Made by a program: the position numbers and the translations under genes
Shown: positions 40,173-51,059 of the stretch, piece by piece
Position numbering within the stretch: the first letter of the stretch is position 1
Layout of the letters: every line of letters begins with the position of its first letter
DNA from: Halichondria panicea
Taxonomy: Eukaryota > Porifera > Demospongiae > Suberitida > Halichondriidae
Length of the DNA stretch: 64,000 nt
NCBI RefSeq assembly: GCF_963675165.1
Contig: NC_087388.1
Coordinates: 1,032,800 to 1,096,799 of the forward strand
Reading direction: 5' to 3'
Notes under the pieces: model-generated
What the model saw: only the letters and a program-made list of their open reading frames with translations
What the model was told of the DNA's origin: nothing
Databases searched by the model: none

Positions 40173-42111
40173 ACGTGAAACTAGGGGAATTAGTTTTACG
40201 GTGCAAACGCCCGCGAGAGACCGTCCACATTCCCATTCGACTTTCCAGATCGATACTTGACTTCAAAGTTGTACGGCTGTAGAGCCATCGGGTCAATTGA
40301 GAGTTCAGCCGGTGTAGCCATGTCAGAGCTGTCTGTACCATAAAATGTCGGCCCAACAAGTACACCTTAAATGCTTGGATTCGTCTCACAATGTCCATTG
40401 CGATCCTTCGGAATGGCTCTGAAAATATGGGTAGGGGCGCCTTAAATCGCCCTCTTGGAGCAGTCTTCTGGCACTCGTGGCACGTCTTCACCACTCTCCG
40501 CATATCGGCAAACATCGTGGGCCAATAGAATCTCTGACTAATCCGATTCACGGTCTTGTCTCGTCCAAGGTGGCCAGCAAATGGGGTCTTGTGGGCTAGC
40601 TTCAGTACCTCGGGTCGGTACTTCAACGGCAACACAAGTTGTTCCACCTCATCTCCTCTTGGTCTTCCTTTAGGAAGCCAACGTCTGTATACCAGACCGT
40701 TCTTCTTGAAGAACCCCCCACCCGTTAAAGCGGGGTTATCTGCGGCCTTCCGTATACTTTCAAGAGTCACGTCTTCTTGTTGGAGTTTCTGAACTTCTTC
40801 CGCCCCACTACACATTCGTTTAGTTTCTTCCATTGGTTCGTCAATCGGCTGATACCTTCGGCGTTGAGCACGTTTTTCACTTCTAGTCAATAAACTCTTT
40901 TCCCGTACGACACCGAACAGATCATCCTCGAAATCAGGTAGGTTAGTAGTGTCTTCACAGCCACCCGTCAACACCGCATTGGGACGTACTCCACACTCTT
41001 CTTCGTTGCGTCGGTCAGTGGCTTCTGCTTGATCTTGAGCTCTCTTCTTGGCTCGTGTCATGACCGCCCAGGCTGTGTCTGCCTCTTGGCAGTCACCCAG
41101 TTTCTTTGCAACGAGTGCTGGTAGTACTGGTACGTCGGTACCCATCAACATCGATAGTGGCAGTGTCTTCGACACAGCTGCCTCCACTTTATGTGTAGTC
41201 CCGTTAACTTCTACTTGAATTCTAGCCAGGGGGTACACCACAGTATCCCCGTGAGCACAACATATCGCAATCGAATCGCCTTCGATTAACTTTTCCACTG
41301 GGACTAAATCTTCTCGTACCATTGTTCGAGTACATCCGGTGTCTAAGCAAACGTCCGTCACTGCGTGTCCTTCGATAGTCCCTGCTTGGAAAATTCCAGG
41401 CTTCGGCTCCATCGTGTGCTGAGTCAGTTCTGATTCGCCTTGAAAATTACTCCTTCGTTCCACACACATAAGGTTCGTCTTTGAGGGACAGTTGGATGCA
41501 TAGTGCCCCTTCTGATTACACGTGAAACAGGTAATATCTTTCAGATCCCTCTTAGGTATTTCCGTCCTAGGTGGGGGAGAACTAGTTTTGTCATCCACTC
41601 CAACTCTACAGTTCCGTGCCTTGTGACCTCGTTTGTTGCACTTTGCACACACAATAGGGTTTGGGGTTGACGACCCTTCACTCACGACAGAGTCTTGTCG
41701 GGCTTGAAGGTAGTTATCCGCCAGTTGAGCCGCTGCTTCGCTGGTTTTGGGTTTGTGTTCTTGGACCCAGACTCTCACTTCCGCTGGTAATGAATTTAAA
41801 AACTGTTCCAACACCACCGCGTCTCGCAGTTTATCCACAGTGTCACACTCCTTCAACCATTTCTTGGCCAGGTCCTCCAGCCTCACTCGTAGTTCCATCA
41901 CAGTCTCGCCAGTCCTCACTGACGCTGTTCGAAAGCGCCTCTTATACGTTTCTTCGTTGACGTCGTATCTACGAAGGATGGACTCTTTCACTTGGGTGTA
42001 GTTTGCCGCAGCCTCCCCACTTAGAGCCGCATAGGCCTGCTGGGCCTTGCCAGACAATTGAGGAGCAAGCTTGAACACCCAGCGATTCGCTGGTACTTCA
42101 TAAGCAGTCAT
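40171..42111 (-). CDS. Gag-protease-integrase fragment of the LTR element
   Basis: A 646-codon ORF. Residues about 1-140 are gag-like (FKLAPQLSGKAQQAYAALSG). Two CCHC knuckles follow (CAKCNKRGHKARNC at 41612-41653; CFTCNQKGHYASNC at 41489-41530). The protease motif is LDTGCTRTMV (near 41340). After a linker comes the integrase zinc finger (HKTPFAGHLGRDK...CHEC, 40470-40600) and the start of the core (FRRIAMDIV). It then joins abruptly to RNase H-like sequence (VYLLGRHF, LTWLHRLNS), where the frame slips. The true RNase H tail reads in another frame and ends in the motif GNVDGLSR. No reverse transcriptase motif is present anywhere. Confidence 0.85.
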   Translation of the reverse strand: MTAYEVPANRWVFKLAPQLSGKAQQAYAALSGEAAANYTQVKESILRRYDVNEETYKRRFRTASVRTGETVMELRVRLEDLAKKWLKECDTVDKLRDAVVLEQFLNSLPAEVRVWVQEHKPKTSEAAAQLADNYLQARQDSVVSEGSSTPNPIVCAKCNKRGHKARNCRVGVDDKTSSPPPRTEIPKRDLKDITCFTCNQKGHYASNCPSKTNLMCVERRSNFQGESELTQHTMEPKPGIFQAGTIEGHAVTDVCLDTGCTRTMVREDLVPVEKLIEGDSIAICCAHGDTVVYPLARIQVEVNGTTHKVEAAVSKTLPLSMLMGTDVPVLPALVAKKLGDCQEADTAWAVMTRAKKRAQDQAEATDRRNEEECGVRPNAVLTGGCEDTTNLPDFEDDLFGVVREKSLLTRSEKRAQRRRYQPIDEPMEETKRMCSGAEEVQKLQQEDVTLESIRKAADNPALTGGGFFKKNGLVYRRWLPKGRPRGDEVEQLVLPLKYRPEVLKLAHKTPFAGHLGRDKTVNRISQRFYWPTMFADMRRVVKTCHECQKTAPRGRFKAPLPIFSEPFRRIAMDIVRRIQAFKVYLLGRHFMVQTALTWLHRLNSQLTRWLYSRTTLKSSIDLESRMGMWTVSRGRLHRKTNSPSFT

Positions 42112-42128
42112 TAGTCTTTCGAAAGTTA

Positions 42129-42506
42129 CTATGTATGCCTCAATGTCGTCTGCATCTGTGAGCTTGGCGACCTTCGGATCCTGGGACGTCGCCCTCCGTT
42201 CGCCGCCGCCCTCCGTTCGCCGCCGCCCTCACCGTGTGCTTCAACTAATCCGCATAGCAAATCCATCTGCTCCCGCATGTCTTCATCTCTCTTGGCTGCT
42301 TCTTCAGCCCGAACTCTGCGTTCTTCTCGTAAGTCAGCCTCTAGAGTTCTCCGATCTTCTAGAAGGGCCTTCAGCATAACCGTTAGTTCGCCTGTCTCTG
42401 CCATGTCCGTCTGACTTTGACTAGCACTAGCGGTACTTGTGATGCCTTGATCCTCGCTTTGTGTTGTTCTCTTGTATATCGTTCCTGTCCGAGTTTTACC
42501 ACTCAT
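42129..42506 (-). CDS. N-terminal gag ORF of the LTR element, split by a 17-bp duplication
   Basis: The ORF starts MSGKTRTGTIYKR close to the primer site and includes a charged coiled-coil-like stretch (LLEDRRTLEADLREERRVRAE). It leaves the gag frame at about 42190-42225, where a 17-base GC-rich unit is present twice in tandem (CGCCCTCCGTTCGCCGC). Seventeen bases is not a multiple of three, and the two frames differ by exactly this amount. The duplication therefore explains the break between this ORF and the main gag-pol ORF. Confidence 0.8.
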   Translation of the reverse strand: MSGKTRTGTIYKRTTQSEDQGITSTASASQSQTDMAETGELTVMLKALLEDRRTLEADLREERRVRAEEAAKRDEDMREQMDLLCGLVEAHGEGGGERRAAANGGRRPRIRRSPSSQMQTTLRHT

Positions 42507-42537
42507 AGATCATGGGTCTATCCAAACCAGTAGATAA

Positions 42538-42557
42538 GAATCCCACCGCTGCCACCA
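42538..42557 (-). promoter_or_regulatory. tRNA-Leu primer binding site
   Basis: The plus strand reads GAATCCCACCGCTGCCACCA, the 3' end of an animal leucine tRNA (AAG family) with CCA. It sits three bases from the 5' LTR. Confidence 0.82.
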
Positions 42558-42560
42558 ATA

Positions 42561-42782
42561 TGTAACCGAGCAACTCTGTGTTGCCTACTTTGCTCTCGTA
42601 GATAGCCTACTTTAAAATCAGCTTAGTTTTCATAGGGTAACCTACTTTAAAATCAGCTCCCAGTAACACAATTCTCTTTTCTACTTAGTCTCTTTCTAAC
42701 ACGAGGTCAGTCACCTGACCTCCCACGCACAAAACATACTAATCACAAAAATGATAATAATAATTAGTTCCAGTCTCTCACA
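42561..42782 (-). repeat. 5' LTR of the LTR element
   Basis: The second copy of the 222-bp repeat. In element orientation this is the upstream LTR. Confidence 0.93.
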
Positions 42783-42784
42783 GT

Positions 42785-43340
42785 ATCCGACTAGAAAAAC
42801 ATTTGCAATGTGAAAAATTGCTAGGATTGGCCAGGGGAACCACAAAAAAGCGTGGGAACAAGAAATCAGACGAGAGCATAACTCCAATCCGTTACAACGT
42901 CAATCACATGTATACTGGTAGTTTTCCCATGTTTTCCCAGCCAATATGCCACGCAATTTTTACTGGTGGAGTGATGACCAATCCCTATATATATTTATTA
43001 TACACCCATTTTAGAATGTGGGGCACATAATCATGATGATTTGTGATGAATTGATGTTCCTAATACATGCAGTGTTGAGCACAGGTACACACAGTCCATC
43101 CATGCGTAGTAACATGCACGGACCGTACTGGTGACTGCATGGAATGATGTGGTGGATGGAAGCTGATAGGTGGATCTGGAACACAGTCTATTATTTAATA
43201 TACTATGTATTGTACATGTTCATGACGTTGTAACGGATTGGAGTTATGCTCTCGTCTGATTTCTTGTTCCCACGCTTTTTTGTGGTTCCCCTGGCCAATC
43301 CTAGCAATTTTTCACATTGCAAATGTTTTTCTAGTCGGAT
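42785..43340. mobile_element. 556-bp element with perfect 118-bp inverted repeats
   Basis: 42785-42902 and 43223-43340 are exact complements over 118 bases (ends ATCCGACTAG and CTAGTCGGAT). The 320-bp interior has no meaningful ORF. The LTR element lies 2 bp to its left, so the original left flank and target duplication cannot be read. Perfect arms imply very recent activity or gene conversion. Confidence 0.88.
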
Positions 43341-45078
43341 TCCCTTTCTTTTTCAGTACAGTTTACGTATCATGACATGCATAAGTGGAACGTCAAGAGG
43401 CAGTACAAGAACTAGAAGACAGGACTAATCAGATATCTTCTCGAATATCTCTGGACTAATAATTATAGTATAATGAGTAATAATTTATTGCTTGATAATT
43501 ATGTTGAATTTGCGAATCAGTATTAAATGACAGCCATTTTAAGAGCATGATATCTAGCCAGTGCATATAGCATGCCTGTCAGAGAAAGGGAGCTAGAGCT
43601 AAACAGTGTGAAGAAAAGGAACACCTCAGGCTCTGGAAAAGCACTGCTGCACTGATTTTAGGCGCACCGTTTATTAGCCACGCCTATCTATTATTATTGG
43701 CCACAAAGCAATTGCTGAGTCATTAAAGATGGCGGAATTGTCTAGGTAAGAGAAATAGAGACTGAGAGGTCATCTGCCTCGTGGAAGCAATCGCAAATCT
43801 GAAGAAGCGCTTTGTAATCCAGGTTGTAGTCGTTTGGAAACCCTGTGCAGAATGTCCTGGAGATGGCTGTACTTGGAGTAAATGCTGGGCAAGAAACTTA
43901 CTCACTTACTTACTTACTTAGTCAGTCAGACAAAGAGCGGTGAAACGTCGAAATAGTGCAATTTTTAAAATGAAAATATTCATTCATTAAAATGTTTATG
44001 GATTATGAAATGAGAGATACAAAGAGAGAAAAGGCTAAATAAACTATCTGTTCAGCCAGTTTCTTGATGTGGCCTTTCCCTGCAGAGATAGAACAGTTTG
44101 AACATGAGTCAAAATAATTGAAATATTGCTAAACACAGGCAAACCCACTGCCAATCCTATGTAAAACCTACTGGTTTTACTAATACATAAAAATTATAAT
44201 AAGTGTTCGAAGGCCGGGTCATTTTGCATGCATACATCTAGGAACATACAACCTATACACTTGTTTAATACATAATATTGGTACCTATATAATTATGCAC
44301 TCGACAGGCTCAGCACACCTTTGTTGGAGTTGTTGGTGTTTCCTCGCAACCATGCATATAGCTTCTCACCAGAGGAGGCTGGAACCACTTGACCTTGCAG
44401 AATACTTTTAGTGTCTGTAAGCTTTTCAGGGGGGGGGGGGGTCAACTTTTATTTCCGTCCGAGATACAAGTCTCGAGGCCAGCTGTGCGTTGACCTCGAG
44501 AACGAGCCACCGATGGTATCGAAGCTTACACAAGAGCACTGTATCTCTACTTCTGAGCAAAATTGGCGAAAATAAAAGTTGACCCCCCTCCCTGCAAATA
44601 CCGTTTTAAGGTTACATACACTAAAAACTACTGCAAGAGAAGTTTGGAGAAATCCAATTAGTGACCTTTAATTAATACTATACTTACAACTTTAATACAG
44701 TAACAATCGTTAATTATCAAGCAGCAATGAGGGTTTAGATTTACCTTGCAGCACTTTTTGTTTGTCTCTAGTGTACGTCCTATGGTGTGTCAAACTCTTG
44801 CAGTTTCACCCTCTGCTTGGTTGCATGTTTGTGAGAAACTCTTCAATCTAGGGTACTAGTGTGGGAGGGGCTTGACTGTGCAAACTAAGCCAAACAGGAA
44901 GTTGAAAATGTAACTAGAATCCCAGACAGCACTAGAACTGCATAGGCTCATGATCTGTAATGTTTAGTCACAATTCAGCTAGTGTTTCAGTATAAAACTA
45001 TTATTAGCTTTCACCTAGCTGGTATGTGAGATTTATTATACATAATGATTTTCGTTAATATACGTCCCGCAGTGGTGC
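43341..45078. other. Intergenic stretch inside the palindrome spacer
   Basis: No gene is supported. At about 44430-44590 there is an inverted-repeat element (GGGGTCAACTTTTATTT at the left, AAATAAAAGTTGACCCCCC at the right). The segment 44735-44915 matches the complement of 24236-24420, a patchy extension of the inverted duplication. Confidence 0.45.
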
Positions 45079-45459
45079 TGGTTAAGTTTAGCAGACAGCT
45101 TGTTAGACGATCAATGATTATGCTAATTGGCTCATTCAGGTTTTCGCTGATGAGTACATGTAGTCACATGCATAGCCACCTGTTACTGTGTGCAGAGGTT
45201 ATTCATGGTTTGTTTGTGGATTATTTTTTAGCTGATGAATTTTGATGCCTTACACATACTTCTAATTATGGGCTACAAAATGAAATGAATACCATTGGTC
45301 AGGACTCAGGAGATCTACATGCAAATGAGTGATGTCATACATCATTGTTGACAAACCATATGCCATGATGGATACAAACACATGACAATGTTTATGGTAT
45401 AGTCTTACTCGAACTGGTGCATTCAGTCTTGCAGTCAGCTTGGTTTTTTTCAAGGCTAT

Positions 45460-45553
45460 AGCCTCGATCCCAGGCTGAGTTTTCGCTTTTATAACGGTTA
45501 GGCATACTGGTTGTTCGCCTAACCGTTATAAAGCGAAAACTTGGCCTGGGATC
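45460..45553. mobile_element. Small TAGCCTCGATCCCAGGC foldback element
   Basis: Inverted halves (CGCTTTTATAACGGTTAGGC at the left, its complement at the right) match the ends of the 1.09-kb element at 51070. The right end lacks the last six bases. The flanks TTCAAGGCT and TTCAAAGCT agree at 8 of 9 bases, so a 9-bp target duplication is likely. Confidence 0.75.
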
Positions 45554-45679
45554 GTTCAAAGCTTGAAATTTGTTTTCCAACTGAAACCAGAAATCCTCAG
45601 GAAATAAAACTGCAATTAACTGTTAGTACACTTTCAAGTGGCAAATGGTTGCGACAAACAGAATTATGATATATAGCTA

Positions 45680-46074
45680 CCGTATATCTTCTAATTTATC
45701 GGACAGCAAAAAATAATTATTTTGGAAATTGTCCGGGTATAATTGGAACAGATTTTTATAGAGCATGCGAAGTGTCCGGAATAATTAGAACAAGCAAGCA
45801 GCTGCATGCGAGCTAGCTAAGTTTAATAGAACAAGGTACGACTGAATAGTTGCACTAACTATCTAAAACTAGCTACTCAAAGCTATCTAACTGCAGCACT
45901 CCAAGTCTTACTTGCCGTCTATGAATGGTAACTCAACTTTTCAAGGTATTGTCCGGATATTTAGAACAAATGTAATATTAAAGTACTGGAGTGTCCGTTG
46001 TATTAGAACAACGAAAATTGCCCAAAAGAGTGTCCGGATAATTAGAAGTGTCCGATAAATTAGAAGATATACGG
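45680..46074. mobile_element. 395-bp TA-flanked MITE, CCGTATATCTTCTAATTTATC family
   Basis: The ends CCGTATATCTTCTAATTTAT and ATAAATTAGAAGATATACGG are inverted, with TA on both sides (45678-45679 and 46075-46076). Repeated GTCCGGATAATTAGAAC-like strings lie inside. The corresponding site of the left arm (near 20985-21005) lacks it, so it inserted after the duplication. Confidence 0.87.
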
Positions 46075-49000
46075 TATATAATTGTAGCTAAGTACAAAAA
46101 CTGGTCCCTCTAATTGACTAATAAGTGACTTACAAATATGAATTATCATAGTGCTGAATGTATAATTATAGTATGCCAATGCAAATATTAAAACAACAAT
46201 ATAAAATAACAATTGAATTTTAATATGTAATTAAGTCGGTGACAAAGTTGAGTATAGTGACACAAACACGGTGACGTATATATAGTAATACAGGTGCAAT
46301 CGAACGTAACTACAAATTTACGTGTTCATTGTGATGCATAATACTAAAGTTATCAGATATGAAACACTGAGAGTGTATGGAGTCTCTCTCTCAACTGACC
46401 ATAAGTTGCCGTCTCCCTGGCTGCCCACTTCTGTAACATGACGAGTGCTTGTCTGGTCGGCTCTGCTCCTCTTGTCTCTCTCTTGATGCTCACAATGTCT
46501 TTAGAAGTGAGGGAGAGGGGAGAAGCAAGACACTGCCAACGAGAGCCAATGGTGGCAGCAAAAGATTGAAGAAAGTCCTCGTCAGGACGGGCGGATGAAT
46601 TGCTTTCGAGAATTTTCTCTTGTAGAGGCACATCTATACATAAGAAATCATAAACTCCATTCACGCATGAATAAGCATTAATTATGCACACTAATCTTAG
46701 TACTTACTGTGTTCTTGTGAGATTTGATTTGCTTTCTGGGACAATCCAATTGAAGGTTGACTGAGAGCCTCTGCCAAAATTTTCCAGGTTGGTTCCTGAG
46801 ACAACCACAGTCGAAGTACTTCTTCTTTCTTAGCAATGCCACCAGGAAAGGTTGCTTCATTGTCGATGTCATCTAGTTCGATCCAAGGGATTAAAAGATT
46901 TAGTCCTAGCAGTTTCCATTGAGCACCTAATACTCCTTTCAAAGCAGAGCGAACCAAGAAGGTATCCATCGGAAACAACAATTCTGTAAAAACGTGTAAC
47001 CGTAATACGATTGCGATTAAAGGTGCGTGCATGTGTGTGTGTATATGTGTGTGTGTGAATGTGACTTACTCAAGTAAGATATGGCCCAACTTGTTGGGCA
47101 GATCCAATCTTTGATCGGAGAGGAGAAGCATTGTCCTTCTTTATCCATGACTCGCTCAGTGCCTTCTGCTAATGCTTCTTCGATATCTCTAAGAGCATAT
47201 TTAGGTGCACTTCTAGCATTTGTAAAAGGCTCATCCTTGAGGTTGCCTGGATCAAGAAGGTAAACAGTTGGCACTATACCAGCACAGAACTCTATTTTTG
47301 CTTCAACGACCTTTTGAATAACTAGTTGCAGAGTTTTGGAACATTTGACTTGATTTTGGACGTCACTCCTTGTTAGTACAATCAACTCTTTACTATCTGC
47401 ATCTTTAGGCATATCGACAAAAACCTCCACTCCATTCTTCATAAGCCAATGCAGACCAGTTGACCAGACACGACAGCGAGGATTAGCAGCATATACCTCT
47501 GCGATCAAAGAATTCGAAGTTGTAGTTGAGAGTATGTGGCTTCTTGGTAGGTCTTGCTTTAATGCAAAGTTGTGAGAGAGGTGAACGATAAGCACATGTA
47601 GAAATCGTGTTGGGAAGAAGTCAAATCTCTTCCCAAATCTGTCACAATCACATTTAGCACACCATCCCAAAGTAATCTTATCACCTTCTGATTTTGGCCA
47701 TTGAATTTCCTCAAGCTTGAGATCACATAGAGCAGGGAAAAATAGATGAGATTTCTGTTTAGCGGCACTTTCTGTTGGTAGTGTCTCAGAAGTGATTTGA
47801 GAAAGAGTGTAGTCCTCTTCCACGTTCAAATTCTCGATTTCATGACAGTACTGCAGTTTAAGTAGACTTTCTTTTGTGATGTAATCTGGTAGCACTCTCT
47901 CCAGTAATAATTCTGGAATAATGCCTACGCTGAGCTTGAGTTGATCGATGGGCTTGGTGAGGTCCGCTTTAGCAGACTTTGAAAACAGTTTATTGTGTAC
48001 ATCTGATGTGAAGGTTGATATCTTGAGAATGATTATGTGGTTCTCAATGGAATCCCCTTCTCTCTCTATCACCATTAGCAGACCCAAATCAAGTAACTCT
48101 CTTATGAGATTGTAGAGTGATGAAGAAGTTAGTGGCAGTGGAAGTCCAGTCTCTTCAATGTGAGAGATAAGGAGGCTTACTTTGCAAGCTGGAACATGTT
48201 CAAAGTCTTTTTTCAACAATCCCAAGAGAGTGCTTGTCTCCGGGGAAAGTCCGATAGGGGATACTAATTTGGATAATTTATTTGCGAGTTCCTTTATGTC
48301 ATTCACTACAGTCCCTCGTTTACGACAATCAAGAGCAACACTTTGTTCTATGTGTAAATCATCAATGTTGGAGCTGCTACAGAAAGTTTGGGATACGCTG
48401 TCAAGCACACATAAAGTTTGTTTAATTAACACTTTGTTAATTACATCAGCATGGCTTCCCACTGGTAAGATAATTGTGTTTGAGAATTGCGTAATATTGT
48501 ATGATAGAAATGAAAGCCAGTAGCTGTATTTAGTGACAGCAGCTTCTTCGCCTTTACTCAAGTCACAAAGTATCAAATAAATATTACTTCCTTTCGATGC
48601 GTTGATTGACTCCATAATTGCAGCATGTGAGGAGTAGTACTCAGAATCACCTGCAAAATCATAGAGTATCATTCTTCCATAAGCACTACTGTCATAAGTA
48701 CTTGGAATAATGCCTGCAGTGTGAGGTGCTACAGTTGATGTGCTGAAAAGGTTGAAAAATCCTTCTTTTTTGATAGTCTCAACAAGCGTGGATTTCCCTG
48801 CACCTGCATGACCTACAACAAATATTCTGGTGAGGTTCTTTTCACCCCCAAACTCTTGTTGAGCAAGTTTAGCTAGTTGCCGGTAGGTTGATTGTATTTC
48901 TGAATTATGGTTTTTGAAAATTGCAACAATTTCATGGCTTCTCTGAAGTTTAGCTAAATCAAGGGCGGTCTTGCCATCCTTATTTCGAACAAATAGTGGA

Positions 49001-51059
49001 GCATTGTATTTCTGCAATAGTAAGCGTGCACAATGAACTTGCCCATATATTGTTGCTGTGTGAAGAGGTGTGTTGCCATTATTATTTACTTGAAACACTG
49101 TCCAGTACTGGAACTTGCAAAGGATTGTTCTCAACTTCTCTTCTTCAATATGAGGTGTACAACACAAAATATGCAGAGGTATGTTCCCATCATAGTCTCT
49201 AATTGATGGATCGTTCAGCAACCAGTTTATTCAATAGTTTTATGTGACCATTCTTGGCTGCATAATGAAGCAGAGTTTGACCATTATATCCTCTGACATG
49301 TGAACTGCAATCGAACTCTTTAATCATGGCATGAATCACAACTTCATGACCATTTGCAGCTGCTAAACACAATGGGGTAGAGTTTGTATCGTTAGTGACA
49401 TTGATATCGATTTTGTGTTGAGCAATCAAGTGTCTGACTGTTTCAACACGTCCTGTACAGGCTGCAATATGTAGAGGTGTGTTTCCATTATCATCTCTAC
49501 CTGCAGAATCGAGGGCACATTCTATCACCAGTTTGTTTATTACTTCTATATGACCACCATCACATGCTTTGTGAAGGAGAGTTCGGCCATTCCACCCTCT
49601 GACATGACAACTGCTGTTGAGTTCTTTGAATAAAGCATCCAAAACATCTGTATTACCATTCAGCGCAGCTTGCATCAATGGTGTATTGTTATTATTATTA
49701 GTGCAATCAATATCAGCACTGTGCTTTCTGATCAGGTGTCTCACTGTTTCAACATGTCCTGCCATGGCTGCAATATGTAGAGGTGTGTCTCCATTGTTAT
49801 CTCTATCTGCGGGATCGAGGCCATATTCCATCACCAGTTTGTCTATCAGTTCTATATGGCCACTATGACATGCTTGATGAATTAGAGTATAACCATTGCA
49901 TCCTCGGACATGACAACTGCTGTTGAATTCTTTGACTAACGCATCCAAAACATGTACATGACCATTCATCACAGCTAGCATCAATGGAGTATTGTTATTA
50001 TTATTAGTGCAATCAGTATCAGCACTGTACTTACTGATCAGGTGTCTCACTGTTTCAACATGTCCTGTCCAGGCTGCAATATGTAGAGGTGTGTTTCCAT
50101 CATCATCTCTACCTGCAAGATCAAGGCCATATTCCATCACCAGTTTGTCTATAAGTTTAATATGGCCACCATTGCATGCTTGGTGAAGGAGAGTGCATCC
50201 ATGATGACCTCGGACTTGACAACTGTTGTTGAATTCTTTGACTAACGAATCTAAAACTTGTGTTTGACCATTCAGCGCAGATAGCATCAATGGTGTATTG
50301 TTCTGGTTATTAGTGCAATTGATATCAGCTCTGTGTTTACTGATTAGGTGTCTCACTGCTTCAACATGTCCTCTCCAGGCTGCAATATGTAGAGGTGTGT
50401 TTCCATCATCATCTCTATCTGCAAGATCAAGGCCATATTCCATCACCAGTTTGTCTATAAGTTTAATATGGCCACCATCACATGCATGGTGAAGGAGAGT
50501 GAATCCATGATGACCTCGGACTTGACAACTGTTGTTGAATTCCTTGATTAACGCATCCAAAACATCTGTATGACCATTCAGTGCAGCTAGTATCAATGGT
50601 GTATTGTTCTGATTATTAGTGCATTCAATATCAGCACTGTGCCCACTGATAAAATGTCTCATTGTTTAACATGTCCTCTCATGGCTGCAACATGCAGAGG
50701 TGTGTTTCCACTATCATCTCTATCTGCGAGATTGAGGCCATATTCCATCACCAGTTTGTCTATCAGTTCTATGTGGCCTTGTTTGCATGCGTAGTGAAGG
50801 AGAGTATAACCATTGAAACCTCGGATACGACAATTGCTGTTGAATTCTTTGACTAGCACATCCAAAACAGTCATGTGGCCGTTTAGCACAGCCAACATCG
50901 ATGGAGTGTTGTTGCTATTGTCCGTACAATCAACTTTCACCTTGTAACGAACAATTAGGTGTCTCACTATTTCAATATATCCCATAATTGCTGCCCTATG
51001 TAAAGGTGTGCTTTTTTCATCTGCAGAATTGAGACCATACGTTAACACTAGTTTGTCTA

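Larger units (their letters stand above)
39933..42782 (-). mobile_element. Internally deleted Ty3/gypsy-type LTR retrotransposon
   Basis: Two 222-bp direct repeats (39933-40154 and 42561-42782) start TGTAACCGAG and end TCTCACA; they differ at very few bases. Beside the 5' LTR (right side, minus orientation) is a 20-base primer site complementary to a leucine tRNA 3' end. Beside the 3' LTR is a purine tract. Coding: gag, two zinc knuckles, aspartic protease, integrase N-terminal zinc finger, a fragment of integrase core and the last part of RNase H. Reverse transcriptase is missing. The stop codon after the RNase H tail sits directly before the purine tract. Integrase therefore preceded RNase H in the parent, which is the Gmr1-type order. 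The element is non-autonomous as it stands. Three bases (GTA) match across the outer borders, so the target duplication is unclear. Confidence 0.9.

Noticed and set aside
40556-42379. Plus-strand ORFs of 78-99 codons over the LTR element
   Set aside because: Antisense to the gag-pol frame, with no recognisable content.
42538-42557. tRNA-Leu gene
   Set aside because: Only the last 20 bases including CCA match, beside an LTR; it is a primer binding site, not a gene.
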